Positions 4,682-5,619 of a DNA stretch of 5,619 nt are shown here, piece after piece. The position numbers and the translations under genes were made by a program. Origin of the DNA: Actinomycetes bacterium (GTDB taxonomy: Bacteria; Actinomycetota; Actinomycetes; Actinomycetales; Cellulomonadaceae); the NCBI GenBank assembly GCA_023389545.1, contig JAEWEI010000130.1, forward strand, positions 1-5,619, in the 5' to 3' direction. The notes below the pieces were generated by a model. The model was not told the DNA's origin. It was given only the letters and a program-made list of their open reading frames with translations, and did no database searches. Within the stretch, counting starts at the first letter, position 1, and each line of letters starts with the position of its first letter.

Positions 4682-5619
4682 TCCGTCCCGAGCCCTGCCG
4701 CGGAGACGGGCTCTTGCCCGCGCTTGGACAGGACCTCGTTGAGCGGGCCCAGGACGTAGATGCCCTTCAGGTCGACCTTGTCCGAGACGCCGACCTCTGC
4801 CGCATGGTCGGCCGACGTCTGCAGCGAGCCCGCCACCGGGTCGTTGGTGGGGCGCAGGTTCGACCAGGCGCGGAGCAGCACCTCGTCGCCGAGCTTCTTG
4901 CTGGTGAGGGACTCGATGGCGGTGTTGGCCGCCTGCGCCGCCTCCTGGTCGTGCTCGGCGATCCACTCGCCCGTGGAGACGTGCGCCTCGAGCAGCTTGG
5001 CGACCGTCTCCGGGTGCTGCTCCAAGAACTCGGTGCGCACGATGAGGTGCGTGGTGACGAAGTCCCCGTCCGGCCACAGCTCCTTCTCGTCGAGCAGCAC
5101 CTTCGCGCCGCCCTCCACGACCAGGCGTGACGCCCACGGCTCCGGCAGCCAGGCGCCGTCGAGCGAGCCCTGCCGGAACAGGTCCAGGGTCTGCGCGTTC
5201 TCCTGCGGGGCGATGAGCACGTCGTTGTCGCCGCCCGTCACGGACGTGCGCAGGCCGTTCTCCAGCAGCCAGGCGCGCAGCGCCACATCCTGGGTGTTGC
5301 CGACCTGCGGGGTGGCGAGCGTGGCGCCCCGCAGGTCCTCGACGGAGTCGATGCCCTCGCGCACCACCAGCTGGGCGCCGCCCGAGGTCGCCCCGGCGAT
5401 GATCCGCACGGCCTCCCCGCCGGACTTCGCGAACGCGTTGATCGCGGGGTTCGGGCCGATGTAGGTCGCGTCCAGCCCGTCGGCGAATAGCGCCTCCACC
5501 GCCGCCGGGCCGGCGTTGAAGATCTCGGTGGTGAGCGTGGTGTCGCCCAGCGCCTCGGCGTACGTCCCGTCGGCCACCCCGATCAGGGGGATCGCGTGGG
5601 TGATGTTCGCGAAGTAGCC
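4678..5619 (-). CDS. ABC transporter substrate-binding protein, SsuA/NrtA/TauA-like (N-terminus missing)
   Basis: The coding frame runs off the right edge with 313 residues visible, so the signal peptide and start lie outside. The visible part starts GYFANITHAIPLIGVADGTY, the first strand and helix of the mature periplasmic-binding (NMT1/NrtA-like) fold. Other family marks, in fragment numbering, are: FNAGPAAVEALFADGLDATY (34-53); IGPNPAINAF (54-63); VVREGIDSVEDLRGATLATP (85-104), the usual hinge-crossing segment; QVGNTQDVALRAWL (105-118); and WLPEPW (157-162), a common ligand-side motif of this family. In an actinobacterium it is probably lipid-anchored or secreted. It captures ligand outside the membrane and delivers it to the permease and ATPase encoded downstream. 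The pathway context (siroheme synthesis) favours a sulfonate or other oxidised-sulfur ligand; nitrate is a weaker alternative. An internal GTG at 5575-5577 is not the start because the family fold begins before it. The stop overlaps the ATPase start by GTGA. Confidence 0.92.
   Translation of the reverse strand, partial: GYFANITHAIPLIGVADGTYAEALGDTTLTTEIFNAGPAAVEALFADGLDATYIGPNPAINAFAKSGGEAVRIIAGATSGGAQLVVREGIDSVEDLRGATLATPQVGNTQDVALRAWLLENGLRTSVTGGDNDVLIAPQENAQTLDLFRQGSLDGAWLPEPWASRLVVEGGAKVLLDEKELWPDGDFVTTHLIVRTEFLEQHPETVAKLLEAHVSTGEWIAEHDQEAAQAANTAIESLTSKKLGDEVLLRAWSNLRPTNDPVAGSLQTSADHAAEVGVSDKVDLKGIYVLGPLNEVLSKRGQEPVSAAGLGTE

Noticed and set aside
4682..5137. A 152-residue N-terminal extension of the ABC ATPase
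   Set aside because: It is an out-of-frame reading of the binding-protein gene with no domain. Typical ATPases of this group are about 250-270 residues, which matches the GTG start at 4681.
1..5619. CRISPR arrays, tRNA or rRNA genes, insertion sequences, attachment sites and phage or toxin-type genes
   Set aside because: I found no direct-repeat arrays, terminal inverted repeats with a transposase, structured RNA signatures or defence-type proteins. Coding density is nearly complete with ordinary metabolic and transport genes.

Overview
The window is very GC-rich, with G/C at most third codon positions and GTG used as a start codon. The gene content (Rv2671-like reductase, two-domain siroheme synthase, ATP-grasp ligase fragment) fits an actinobacterium, most likely from the Cellulomonas-like Micrococcineae. 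That placement is inferred from composition and protein character, not from a marker gene.

Layout. Bases 1-336 carry the 3' end of a plus-strand gene, probably an ATP-grasp carboxylate-amine ligase. A strong hairpin at 360-399 then separates it from everything to its right. From 404 to the right edge, all genes lie on the minus strand and form one tightly packed array. Read in the direction of transcription (right to left) they are: a periplasmic-type substrate-binding protein missing its N-terminus (5619-4678), an SsuB/TauB-like ABC ATPase (4681-3875), an SsuC/TauC-like permease (3885-2965), a two-domain siroheme synthase CysG (2961-1717), a stand-alone RibD-C/DHFR-fold reductase resembling Mycobacterium tuberculosis Rv2671 (1707-889), and a small universal-stress-like alpha/beta protein of unknown function (892-404). 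The junctions are a 4-nt GTGA overlap, an 11-nt overlap, a 3-nt gap, a 9-nt gap and another 4-nt GTGA overlap. The array is therefore almost certainly one operon with translational coupling. Its promoter lies beyond the right edge, and its terminator is the hairpin near 360-399.

Biology. The first three genes form a complete importer of the sulfonate/nitrate/taurine class, apart from the missing N-terminus of the binding protein. CysG makes precorrin-2 and sirohydrochlorin on the way to siroheme, the prosthetic group of assimilatory sulfite and nitrite reductases. Together they suggest an oxidised-sulfur (less likely nitrogen) assimilation locus, whose reductase genes would lie outside the window to the right. 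The last two genes have no obvious place in that pathway and are the least explained part of the operon.

I found no RNA genes, mobile elements, CRISPR arrays or clearly novel system. The points most worth a second look are the CysG variant (short central region, Gly where the catalytic Asp of enteric CysG aligns), the Rv2671-like reductase and USP-like protein riding in the operon, and a perfect hairpin just inside the ATPase gene.
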